64,000 bases of DNA from Streptomyces lateritius. GTDB taxonomy: Bacteria > Actinomycetota > Actinomycetes > Streptomycetales > Streptomycetaceae. The notes beneath the pieces are model-generated. The model saw only the letters and a program-made list of their open reading frames with translations. It was not told the origin of the DNA and ran no database searches. Both the position numbers and the translations under genes were made by a program. Location: contig NZ_BMTO01000002.1 of assembly GCF_014649715.1 (NCBI RefSeq), positions 186,001 through 250,000 of the forward strand, given 5' to 3'. Each line of letters starts with the position of its first letter. Positions within the stretch are counted from its first letter, which is position 1. Shown here piece after piece: positions 10,024-17,162 of the stretch.

Positions 10024-10677
10024 CTACAGTACGTCGTTTCGAACCAGTTCATAGGCCTCCCGCAGATCGCCTCCGACGTACTGCCGGCGCGACAGGCCGG
10101 CCAGATGGTGATCGGCGTTCACCGCCACGGTCACCGGTACGACGGAGAAGAGTTCTGCGTCGGACATCGAGTCCCCGTAGGCCACGCATTCGTCGAAGCC
10201 CACGCCGTACTCCGCGCAGAGATCACGTGCGATCCGTACCTTCGCTCGCGCGTCGAGGATCCCCGGCCGGTGGACCGGCCGGGTGAAGGGGACGGCGGGC
10301 CATCGGGACCCATGGGTGGCGTCCGCACCCCAGTCGAGGAGGCGTTCGACGAAGAAGTCCGGGGAGAGCGAGATGACGGCGCAGCGGCCGCCCCGTGCGC
10401 GGATGTCCGCCCAGACCTCACGGATCCCGGCCAGCCAGGGCGCCCCCTCGAAGGCGGCCGTCACGTGCTCGGGTGTCAGGGCGGACCAGAGCTCTCGCGC
10501 CTGGACGGCGAACTCGTCCGGAGTCATCCCCTGGAGCAGGAACGCCTGCTCCAGGGCCGTGATCTCCTCGCTGAGGCCGAGCTGCCGGGAGATCTCCACG
10601 GCGGCTGCCGATCCCCGGATCAGGGTGCCGTCGAGGTCGAAGAGATGGAGCCTGGGTCTGTCTGTCGGACTCGTCAT
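10024..10677 (-). CDS. HAD-superfamily hydrolase (phosphoserine-phosphatase-like)
   Basis: HAD hydrolase of 217 residues. Motif I is HLFDLDGTLI (residues 11-20, nucleophile and acid Asp), motif II is CAVISLSPDF, and motif IV is CVAYGDSMSDAELF near residue 170. The layout, with an alpha-helical cap between motifs I and II, resembles HAD-IB phosphatases such as SerB, but shorter. Substrate unknown. The start codon lies at one end of a 29 bp perfect tandem duplication, and no clear ribosome site precedes it, so a leaderless transcript is possible. Confidence 0.88.
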   Translation of the reverse strand: MTSPTDRPRLHLFDLDGTLIRGSAAAVEISRQLGLSEEITALEQAFLLQGMTPDEFAVQARELWSALTPEHVTAAFEGAPWLAGIREVWADIRARGGRCAVISLSPDFFVERLLDWGADATHGSRWPAVPFTRPVHRPGILDARAKVRIARDLCAEYGVGFDECVAYGDSMSDAELFSVVPVTVAVNADHHLAGLSRRQYVGGDLREAYELVRNDVL

Positions 10678-10733
10678 GTACGCCGAGGCTAGTCAGGGGC
10701 CGTTATGTACGCCGAGGCTAGTCAGGGGCCGTT
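10676..10733. repeat. Perfect 29 bp tandem duplication over the HAD start
   Basis: Two head-to-tail identical 29 bp units, 10676-10704 and 10705-10733, each beginning ATGTACGCCGAGG. The inner copy includes two bases of the HAD start codon (10675-10677, minus strand). Each unit carries CTGACTAGCCT on the minus strand, with a possible -10 element (TAGCCT), so the duplication may double part of the promoter. Confidence 0.95.
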
Positions 10734-10999
10734 CCTCCCGCTGTCAGACACGAGTCACGGGGGCGGGGCGGCACGGTGTTTCACGTGAAACATCTCAGCC
10801 GCCCCGCTCGGCGGGCTCCCCTCATTCACAGAAACCTCCTACCGCGCGATGAAGGTGTTCACGGTGGGCCCTCTCTTCATGACGGTATCCCGGGCCTGAA
10901 GCCATGGGGGCTGATCCACAGGGGCCGCCGCCTGCGGGTATCGGCCAGTTCCGGTAAAGCGGTGGACGGACGATCACCGCGTCGGACAGCCTGAACGGC
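10678..10999. other. Divergent intergenic region with tandem repeat and parS
   Basis: About 320 bp without a gene between the HAD and GNAT genes. It contains most of the 29 bp tandem repeat and a perfect parS (10778-10791), and must hold promoters for both flanking genes. A TGATCCACA 9-mer near 10915 resembles a weak DnaA box. Nothing else was recognised. Confidence 0.6.
10778..10791. promoter_or_regulatory. parS site 1
   Basis: Perfect GTTTCACGTGAAAC, the ParB-binding centromere site of Streptomyces, with T and A flanks giving a 16 bp palindrome. It lies between divergent genes, the only one of the nine in such a place. Confidence 0.97.
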
Positions 11000-11863
11000 A
11001 TGCCGACCTCGATCGCCACGCTCGACCAGCTCCCCATCCGTTGTCTTTCCTCGGGCGACCTCACCGCCTGCGCGGATCTCTCGGAGGACCGCGGCTGGCC
11101 GCGCGAAGAGCACAAGTGGGGTCTCCTGCTCGCCGCGGGGACGGGGTACGGCATCGACGACCCGGCGGGCAACGGGCTCATCGCCGCATGCGTGGTCACG
11201 TCCTACGGTCCTGGTCTCGCCGCGATCGGGATGGTCCTGGTCGCCGAGCGGCACGCCCGCCAGGGCGTCGGCCGCCGACTGATGGACCATGTCATCTCCC
11301 AGTCCATGGACATCCCGCTCACCCTGCACGCCACCCCGAACGGGCAGCCGCTCTACGAGCAGCTGGGCTTCGTCGAGACGGGCCGTGCCGAGATGATCCA
11401 AGGCCATTTCACGCTCAGGGAACCGGCACCGGAGATCCGGACCCGTCCGGCCACCGCCGAGGACCTCCACGCGATCCTTCGCCTGGACACCGAGGTCTTC
11501 GGCCTGGACCGCACCCCGATGATCACCCGCCTGCCGGCCTTCGCGGACCAGTTCCGGGTCGCGGAGGAGAACGGGGAGATCACCGGTTACGCAGCGGCCT
11601 GGCCGAACATGGAGACCCATGTCATCGGCCCCCTGATCGCCCGGGACGAGGCCACGGCCCGGTCTCTCGTCGCCTCGCTGGCCACGGTGACGGACCGCCC
11701 CCTCCGGACAGACATCGACGTGCGCCACGCGTCGCTGCTGACCTGGCTCAAGACGAACGGTCTCGCCCCCATCGCCTTCAACGCGGTCATGGTCCGCTCC
11801 CTGCCCGGCCTTCCGGGCGACTGGAGCCGACGCTTCGCCCCCCTCACCGTGGCGGCGGGCTGA
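11000..11863 (+). CDS. GNAT acetyltransferase with C-terminal GNAT-like domain
   Basis: A 287-residue protein of two parts. The N-terminal GNAT domain has the acetyl-CoA loop ERHARQGVGRRLM (about residues 83-95) and the FYEQLGF-like segment PLYEQLGFVETG. The second half begins EIRTRPATAEDLHAILRLDT and continues as a degenerate acetyltransferase domain, as in Acetyltransf_18/DUF1248-type proteins. Substrate unknown. Start ATG at 11000; the leader begins close to parS site 1. Confidence 0.88.
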   Translation: MPTSIATLDQLPIRCLSSGDLTACADLSEDRGWPREEHKWGLLLAAGTGYGIDDPAGNGLIAACVVTSYGPGLAAIGMVLVAERHARQGVGRRLMDHVISQSMDIPLTLHATPNGQPLYEQLGFVETGRAEMIQGHFTLREPAPEIRTRPATAEDLHAILRLDTEVFGLDRTPMITRLPAFADQFRVAEENGEITGYAAAWPNMETHVIGPLIARDEATARSLVASLATVTDRPLRTDIDVRHASLLTWLKTNGLAPIAFNAVMVRSLPGLPGDWSRRFAPLTVAAG

Positions 11864-11960
11864 CCACCGGGCGGCCTTGACGGACTGGTTTATTGCAGAC
11901 GCGGGCTTTTGCACAGATCCTCTACCCTGGGAGGAGCCGCTCGGGATCCGAGGAGAGACC

Positions 11961-12419
11961 ATGACCGCGACCGCGCCCGCCCTCACCGCCCTCTCCCAGG
12001 GCTGGTGCGCCCTTTCTCTGCTGCACGGCAGGATCGAGTCGCACATCGAGCGCGCCCTGGAGGCCAAGCACGGCCTCAGCGTTCGCGAGTACTCCCTCCT
12101 CGACGTACTCAGCCGCCAGCACAGCGGCCCCGGCGGGCACCTGCAGATGAAGCAGGTCGCGGACGCCGTCGTGCTCAGCCAGAGCGCCACCACCCGGCTG
12201 GTGACCCGCCTGGAGGACCGGGGCCTGCTCACGCGGTACCTCTGCGCAACCGACCGGCGCGGCATCTACACCGATGTCACCGAAGCCGGCCTGAAGCTGC
12301 TCGAAGAAGCACGGCCCACCAACGACGGTGCTCTGCGCGAGGCACTCGACGAGGCTGCCAAGAATCCGGAGCTGGCGCCCCTCGTCCGCGTCGTCGAAGG
12401 ACTCGACGTCCCCGCCTGA
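11961..12419 (+). CDS. MarR-family transcriptional regulator
   Basis: MarR regulator of 152 residues. The winged helix is visible: LSVREYSLLDVLSRQ, LQMKQVADAVVLSQSATTRL for the recognition helix, VTRLEDRGLLTRYLCATDRR and GIYTDVTEAG for the wing. The start is set by AGGAGAGA just before the ATG at 11961. It is followed 31 bp later by a GNAT gene in the same direction, a common MarR-GNAT pairing; autoregulation is likely. Effector unknown. Confidence 0.93.
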   Translation: MTATAPALTALSQGWCALSLLHGRIESHIERALEAKHGLSVREYSLLDVLSRQHSGPGGHLQMKQVADAVVLSQSATTRLVTRLEDRGLLTRYLCATDRRGIYTDVTEAGLKLLEEARPTNDGALREALDEAAKNPELAPLVRVVEGLDVPA

Positions 12420-12450
12420 CGCCACGTGCGGAGGGCGTACCCTGCGCCGC

Positions 12451-12903
12451 ATGAGCGATCTTGAGATAAGGCCCGCCGCCGCGAGCGACCTGCCGGCCAT
12501 CGTCGCGATGCTCGCCGATGATCCCCTCGGCGCCCAGCGCGAGTCACCCGGCGACCTCACCCCGTACACCGAGGCCTTCGAGCGGCTCGTCCATGACCCG
12601 AACCAGCGTCTGGTCGTGGCCGTACGCGCTGGCGCGGTCGTGGGCACCCTGCAGCTCACGATCGTTCCCGGCCTTTCCCGTCGTGGAACCACCCGTTCGA
12701 TCATCGAGGGCGTCCGCATCCACACGGAGGAACGAGGCAGCGGCCTCGGCACCCAGCTCCTCGAGTGGGCCGTCGAGGAATCCCGCCGCCAGAACTGCCG
12801 ACTGGTGCAGCTCACCTCCGACGCGACCCGCACGGACGCCCACCGCTTCTACGAACGGCTCGGCTTCGAGGCGTCCCATCTGGGATTCAAGATGAGCCTC
12901 TGA
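12451..12903 (+). CDS. GNAT-family N-acetyltransferase
   Basis: Single-domain GNAT enzyme of 150 residues. Motif A reads ERGSGLGTQLLEWAVEESRR (about residues 96-115, with the R/Q-x-x-G-x-G/A acetyl-CoA loop as GSGLG) and motif B ends with AHRFYERLGFEASHLGFKMS. The start IRPAAASDLPAIVAML is typical of the fold. ATG at 12451 follows CGGAGGG at a somewhat long distance. Probably co-transcribed with marR. Substrate cannot be read. Confidence 0.92.
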   Translation: MSDLEIRPAAASDLPAIVAMLADDPLGAQRESPGDLTPYTEAFERLVHDPNQRLVVAVRAGAVVGTLQLTIVPGLSRRGTTRSIIEGVRIHTEERGSGLGTQLLEWAVEESRRQNCRLVQLTSDATRTDAHRFYERLGFEASHLGFKMSL

Positions 12904-12917
12904 GAGCCGCCGACACG

Positions 12918-12950
12918 ACAGGGCGCCGAAGGACACCCCCAGCGCCCTGT
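12918..12950. terminator. Hairpin between convergent genes, overlapping parS
   Basis: Perfect 9 bp arms ACAGGGCGC (12918-12926) and GCGCCCTGT (12942-12950) between the GNAT gene and the convergent beta-lactamase-like gene, with no T-run, as is common in Streptomyces. The right arm shares its last bases with parS site 2. Confidence 0.6.
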
Positions 12951-12962
12951 TTCACGTGAAAC
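12949..12962. promoter_or_regulatory. parS site 2
   Basis: Perfect GTTTCACGTGAAAC between convergent genes. With its flanks it forms a longer palindrome (AGCGCC-C-TGTTTCAC against its complement), interrupted by one unpaired C. Confidence 0.97.
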
Positions 12963-12968
12963 AGGCGC

Positions 12969-14351
12969 TCAGAGGCCGCGCCAGCCCGCCTCGTCCACAC
13001 CGCCGGGCACGGCGTCCCCCTGTTCGTACGGCTCGCGGGTGAAAACGAAGGACGCAAGGTCGAGGTGGCTCACCGAGCCGTCCGGACGACGCACCACCCG
13101 CAGCGTCTCCCCCGCGTAATACCCGTTCAGCCCGATCCAGCCGCCACCCGGCAACGGCCGGAACTCCGCTCGCCGGCCGGCACCGCGCAGGGGCTCCAGG
13201 GCCACGCCCCGCCCGGGCCCGAGGCGCAGCCCGAACGCGTACGTTCCCCAGTACCAGGGGCCGGTCAGCTCGAGCAGTTCCTGGTCGACCTCGGCCTCGG
13301 GCAGCGGCCGCCACGGCTCGGGAAACCTCGGCTCAGCGTCTGCCACGATCCGTACGAGGTCTGCGGCCACCGCCGCGGTCAACGGCCCGGAGGTCGCGTT
13401 GGCGAGGGCGACCGCGGCCACTCCGTCAGCCACGCTGACCCACAGGCAGGCGACGAAGCCCGGCAGCGAACCGGTATGACCGATCAGCGTCCGACCATCC
13501 TTGTGCACCAGCTGCACACCGAGGCCGTAGCCGCCCTCCCAGTCCCCCGCTGCCGGTGGCGCCGCGGGGGTGCGCATCTCCTCGACGGACGCCGCGCACA
13601 GGACCCGGTCGTCCCCCTGGGCGAGGAACCCGGCGAAGCGGCAGAGGTCGTCAGCCGTCGACCAGAGCTGCCCGGCCGGCGCCATCAGCCCCAGGTCCTC
13701 GGTCGGTTCGGGAAGCATCACGTCGGCCCAGGGGTGCACGGCCCAACCGCCGGCGTGCGGGGCGATCGGCTGCGTACTCGTACGGGTCAGCCCCAGCGGC
13801 TCCAGGACCTCACCGCGCAGCGCCTCTTCCCAGGAGACCCCACGTACCGCCTCGACCAGTGAACCGAGCAGGGTGTAGCCGGGGTTGGAGTAGTGGTGCC
13901 GGCGCCCCATCGGCTGGACGAGCGGCTCGTCGCCGAGCACATCGGCCAGCTCCGGCCGTACGGTCCCGGGCGTCCGCTCCCACCACGGCGCGGGTGCCTC
14001 GGCCCCGAGGCCGGCACTGTGCCCGAGAAGCTGGGCGACGGTCACCTCGCCGACCCTTGTACCGGGAAGGTGCTTCTCCAGCGGATCGTTCAGATCCAGG
14101 AGGCCCTCGTCTCTGAGCCGCATCACCAGAACAGCGGTGAACACCTTGGTGAGGGAGCCGATCCGGTACTGCGTGTCCGCGTCCGGCGCGTGCCCGTCGA
14201 CACAGCTGCGCGATCCGCTCCACACTCTCCGCCCGTCACGGGCCACCGCCCCGACGAAGGAAGGCGCCCGCCCCTCGGCCTGGGCGACGGCGACGCGGTG
14301 CGACAAGGCCCGCTCGGTACTGGGAAGCAGCGCTTCGAAGGATGAGGTCAT
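12969..14351 (-). CDS. Serine beta-lactamase-like hydrolase (class C/DD-peptidase fold)
   Basis: Serine hydrolase of the penicillin-binding/class C beta-lactamase fold (460 residues). The catalytic set is present: SLTK (Ser about 65, SxxK), HHYSNPGY with YSN (about 150), and LIGHTGSLPGF in place of the KTG box (about 290). No signal peptide or lipobox is visible at the chosen start (ATG 14349-14351), so it is probably cytoplasmic, an esterase or peptidase rather than a secreted beta-lactamase. The C-terminal 120 residues form an additional domain as in many PF00144 proteins. Substrate unknown. Confidence 0.88.
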   Translation of the reverse strand: MTSSFEALLPSTERALSHRVAVAQAEGRAPSFVGAVARDGRRVWSGSRSCVDGHAPDADTQYRIGSLTKVFTAVLVMRLRDEGLLDLNDPLEKHLPGTRVGEVTVAQLLGHSAGLGAEAPAPWWERTPGTVRPELADVLGDEPLVQPMGRRHHYSNPGYTLLGSLVEAVRGVSWEEALRGEVLEPLGLTRTSTQPIAPHAGGWAVHPWADVMLPEPTEDLGLMAPAGQLWSTADDLCRFAGFLAQGDDRVLCAASVEEMRTPAAPPAAGDWEGGYGLGVQLVHKDGRTLIGHTGSLPGFVACLWVSVADGVAAVALANATSGPLTAAVAADLVRIVADAEPRFPEPWRPLPEAEVDQELLELTGPWYWGTYAFGLRLGPGRGVALEPLRGAGRRAEFRPLPGGGWIGLNGYYAGETLRVVRRPDGSVSHLDLASFVFTREPYEQGDAVPGGVDEAGWRGL

Positions 14352-14511
14352 ACACCGATCCAACGCTGCCGCCACTGCGGAGTCGACCCCATTTGTGTTC
14401 CGCCAGGGCCAGAGCCTTCCACCGTACCCGCCCACGGGCCCCCACCCGCGCTGTTCTGCCGACGGTGAAGACCGGTCCGGCCGGGCTCGACAAGCACTAC
14501 GGTCCAGTCCC

Positions 14512-15237
14512 ATGACAGTGGTCACCACGCGCACGGTCGAATACCCGGCCGACGGCCTCACGATGATCGGGCACCTCGCGCTCCCCGCCGGTGCCGACCG
14601 CCGGCCCGCGGTCCTGATCGGGCCCGAGGGGCCGGGCCTGAACGACTTCCAGCGCCGCCGGGCCGACGCCCTCGCCGAACTGGGCTACGTGGCGCTGGCC
14701 TTCGACATCAACGGCGGGCGCTGGTACACCGACCCCCAGGAGATGCTGGCGCGTGTGACTCCCCTGCTCGCCGACCCCGACCGGATGCGGGGTATCGGCC
14801 ACGCGGCACTCGATGTGCTGCGCGCCGAACCGCGGACCGACCCCGACCGGATCGCCGCTGTCGGCTACGGCACAGGGGGCGCGATCGCGCTGGAACTCGG
14901 CCGCGACGGCGTCGATCTGCGCGCGATCGGGACGGTCAACGCACTGACCACGGGCCGGCCGGGCGAGGCGGCACGCATCCGTTGCCCCGTGTGGGCCGGG
15001 GTCGGATCGGAGGACCCGATCATGCCTGCCGAGCAACGGGAGGCCTTCGCCGCCGAGATGCAGGGCGCAGGCGTCGACTGGCGCCTCGTCATCTACGGCG
15101 GAGCCCTGCACGCCTTCCACCACCCGCCGGTCGACCAGACCGTGCTCCCCGGCATCGGCTACCACCGGCAGCACGCGCAGCGGGCCTGGCGCGACATCGT
15201 CGGCCTCCTCGCCGAGTGCCTGCCGGTGACGGAGTGA
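14512..15237 (+). CDS. Dienelactone-hydrolase-family protein without usual nucleophile
   Basis: Alpha/beta-hydrolase of the dienelactone hydrolase family (241 residues). Family landmarks are PAVLIGPEGPGLNDFQRRRA, ALAFDINGG, GSEDPIMP (the Asp) and GGALHAFHHP (the His). At the nucleophile elbow, where the family has GYCFGG or GYSxGG, this protein reads GYGTGGA (about residues 117-123), with Gly in place of Cys/Ser. If the alignment is right it cannot use the normal nucleophile; Thr next to it is a possible but unproven substitute. ATG at 14512 has no strong ribosome site. It converges on dnaB with a 10 bp gap. Confidence 0.85.
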   Translation: MTVVTTRTVEYPADGLTMIGHLALPAGADRRPAVLIGPEGPGLNDFQRRRADALAELGYVALAFDINGGRWYTDPQEMLARVTPLLADPDRMRGIGHAALDVLRAEPRTDPDRIAAVGYGTGGAIALELGRDGVDLRAIGTVNALTTGRPGEAARIRCPVWAGVGSEDPIMPAEQREAFAAEMQGAGVDWRLVIYGGALHAFHHPPVDQTVLPGIGYHRQHAQRAWRDIVGLLAECLPVTE

Positions 15238-15247
15238 AACTGGAGCG

Positions 15248-16735
15248 TCAGGTCTGCGCCATGTCCACGAAGCGCGAGTAGTGGCCCTGGAAGGCGACCG
15301 TGATCGTCGCCGTCGGGCCGTTACGGTGCTTGCCCACGATGATGTCCGCCTCGCCCGCGCGGGGCGACTCCTTCTCGTACGCGTCCTCGCGGTGCAGCAG
15401 GATCACCATGTCCGCGTCCTGCTCGATCGAGCCGGACTCACGCAGGTCGGAGACCATCGGCTTCTTGTCGGTGCGCTGCTCGGGGCCACGGTTCAGCTGG
15501 GAGAGCGCGATCACCGGCAGCTCGAGCTCCTTGGCCAGCAGCTTCAGGTTTCGCGACATGTCCGAGACTTCCTGCTGCCGGCTCTCGGCCCGCTTGGAGC
15601 CGCCGGACTGCATCAGCTGCAGATAGTCGATGACGACGAGCTTGAGGCCGGCACGCTGCTTGAGGCGGCGGCACTTGGCGCGGATCTCCATCATCGAGAG
15701 GTTGGGGGAGTCGTCGATGTACAGCGGCGCCTGTGAGACATCGGGCATGCGGCGCGCCAGCCGGGTCCAGTCCTCGTCGGTCATGGTGCCGGAACGCATG
15801 TGGTGCAGCGCCACCCGGGCCTCGGCGGAGAGCAGTCGCATCGCGATCTCGTTGCGGCCCATTTCGAGGGAGAAGATGACGCTGGGCAGGTTGTGCTTGA
15901 TGGAGCAGGCCCTGGCGAAATCGAGCGCGAGCGTCGACTTACCCATGGCGGGACGGGCCGCGATGATGATCATCTGGCCCGGGTGCAGACCGTTGGTCAG
16001 CTGGTCGAGGTCGGTGAACCCCGTGGGCACACCCGTCATCTCGCCGCTGCGGGAGCCGATCGCCTCGATCTCGTCGAGCGCGCCCTCCATGATGTCGCCG
16101 AGCGGCAGGTAGTCCTCGGTGGTGCGCTGCTCGGTGACCGCGTAGATCTCGGCCTGGGCCGAATTCACGATCTCGTCGACGTCTCCGTCGGCCGCGTATC
16201 CCATCTGCGTGATCTTCGTGCCGGCCTCCACGAGACGGCGCAGCACGGCGCGCTCGTGAACGATCTCCGCGTAGTAGGAGGCGTTGGCCGCGGTCGGCAC
16301 CGACTGCACGAGGGTGTGCAGATACGAGGCACCGCCGACACGGGTGATCTCGCCGCGCTTGGTGAGTTCGGCGCCGACCGTGATCGGGTCGGCCGGCTCG
16401 CCCTTGGCGTACAGGTCGAGAATGGCCGCGTAGACCGTCTCGTGGGCGGGCTTGTAGAAGTCGTGGCCCTTGATGATCTCCACGACGTCCGCAATGGCGT
16501 CCTTGGAGAGCAGCATGCCGCCCAGGACCGACTGCTCGGCGTCGAGGTCCTGCGGCGGAACCCGCTCGAAGCCGGACAGGCCGCCGTCCCAGGGGCCGCT
16601 ATCGCTCCCGCGGTCGTGCTGGTCGTCACGGCCCCGGCCACGTCCCCGGCCCTCGCTGCGGGGGCGGGCGACCGGCAGCCGGTCGCTCGGTCCGCTGTCC
16701 GCCCAGGGGTCGTCCAAGGGCTCGGGAATGCTCAT
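15248..16735 (-). CDS. dnaB: Replicative DNA helicase DnaB
   Basis: Hexameric replicative helicase, 495 residues. After a basic, disordered head comes the N-terminal DnaB domain (VPPQDLDAEQSVLGGMLLSK) and the RecA-like motor: Walker A RPAMGKST (residues 261-268), IFSLEMGRNEIAMRLLSAEA, Walker B LKLVVIDYLQLM, DLRESGSIEQDADMVILLHR and the end GHYSRFVD. No intein interrupts the motor, although dnaB is a frequent intein site in actinobacteria. Start ATG at 16733-16735 has an excellent GGAGGAGGTGG site. No dnaC-like loader is near; the DUF721/DciA gene at 55.7 kb probably fills that role. The leader region contains DnaA-box-like repeats. Confidence 0.97.
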   Translation of the reverse strand: MSIPEPLDDPWADSGPSDRLPVARPRSEGRGRGRGRDDQHDRGSDSGPWDGGLSGFERVPPQDLDAEQSVLGGMLLSKDAIADVVEIIKGHDFYKPAHETVYAAILDLYAKGEPADPITVGAELTKRGEITRVGGASYLHTLVQSVPTAANASYYAEIVHERAVLRRLVEAGTKITQMGYAADGDVDEIVNSAQAEIYAVTEQRTTEDYLPLGDIMEGALDEIEAIGSRSGEMTGVPTGFTDLDQLTNGLHPGQMIIIAARPAMGKSTLALDFARACSIKHNLPSVIFSLEMGRNEIAMRLLSAEARVALHHMRSGTMTDEDWTRLARRMPDVSQAPLYIDDSPNLSMMEIRAKCRRLKQRAGLKLVVIDYLQLMQSGGSKRAESRQQEVSDMSRNLKLLAKELELPVIALSQLNRGPEQRTDKKPMVSDLRESGSIEQDADMVILLHREDAYEKESPRAGEADIIVGKHRNGPTATITVAFQGHYSRFVDMAQT

Positions 16736-17162
16736 CAAGCCACCTCCTCCCGTCCGCTCCGGCGGACCTAGCCGTGCCACTCATTTCTTACGCCACGGCT
16801 CGGACAAACAAGAGGCTTTGACTCCGCTTCTGGCGCGTCGGGCGCCGGACCACGGTAGGCCCGCGGGCACCGTCAGCCAATCTGGTTATCCACAGGGCCT
16901 GTGGGTGAAGGACCAGATGCTGTGGAGAACCCTGCAGAACCTGTGCACGGACCGGGGGACAGTCATGTGGACAAACTCATAGCTGCCCCGCCTTCACCGC
17001 TCTGACCTGGCCTTCTTCCGTCCACGGGCTGTGGGAGAGAAAAACTTCTCCCCCCAGATCAAGATCAGAACAAACGGCGCACACCCGAAGCTCCGCACCA
17101 AGGATTCGTAAGGGCTCCAGCGGCATTGCATCTCTTACCTGTGGAAGATTAGATTTGAGCCC
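16736..17162. other. dnaB-MATE divergent region with DnaA-box cluster
   Basis: About 427 bp without a gene. Its main content is a set of DnaA-box-like 9-mers between 16886 and 16974. It must also carry promoters of dnaB (leftward) and the MATE gene (rightward). The part 17020-17160 is relatively A+T-rich and is the likely MATE promoter. Confidence 0.7.
16886..16974. promoter_or_regulatory. Cluster of DnaA-box-like sequences upstream of dnaB
   Basis: Four 9-mers in 89 bp: TTATCCACA at 16886-16894 (plus), TGTGGGTGA at 16900-16908 (minus, degenerate), TGTGGAGAA at 16921-16929 (minus, TTCTCCACA, a form also found twice in oriC) and TGTGGACAA at 16966-16974 (minus, the perfect TTGTCCACA). The first two make the palindrome CCACAGGGCCTGTGG. 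The cluster is 150-240 bp upstream of the dnaB start. Confidence 0.7.

Noticed and set aside
10776..10994. Small frames beginning M-F-H-V-K-H or M-F-H-V-K-R at several places
   Set aside because: These starts are simply the parS palindrome read as codons after ATG; no ribosome sites or conserved continuations.
12969..14351. Antibiotic-resistance beta-lactamase
   Set aside because: No signal peptide, and the KTG box is HTG; more likely a cytoplasmic esterase or peptidase of the fold.
15248..16735. Intein in dnaB (and in dnaN, gyrA, gyrB)
   Set aside because: All conserved motifs read through continuously at normal spacing and protein lengths are usual.
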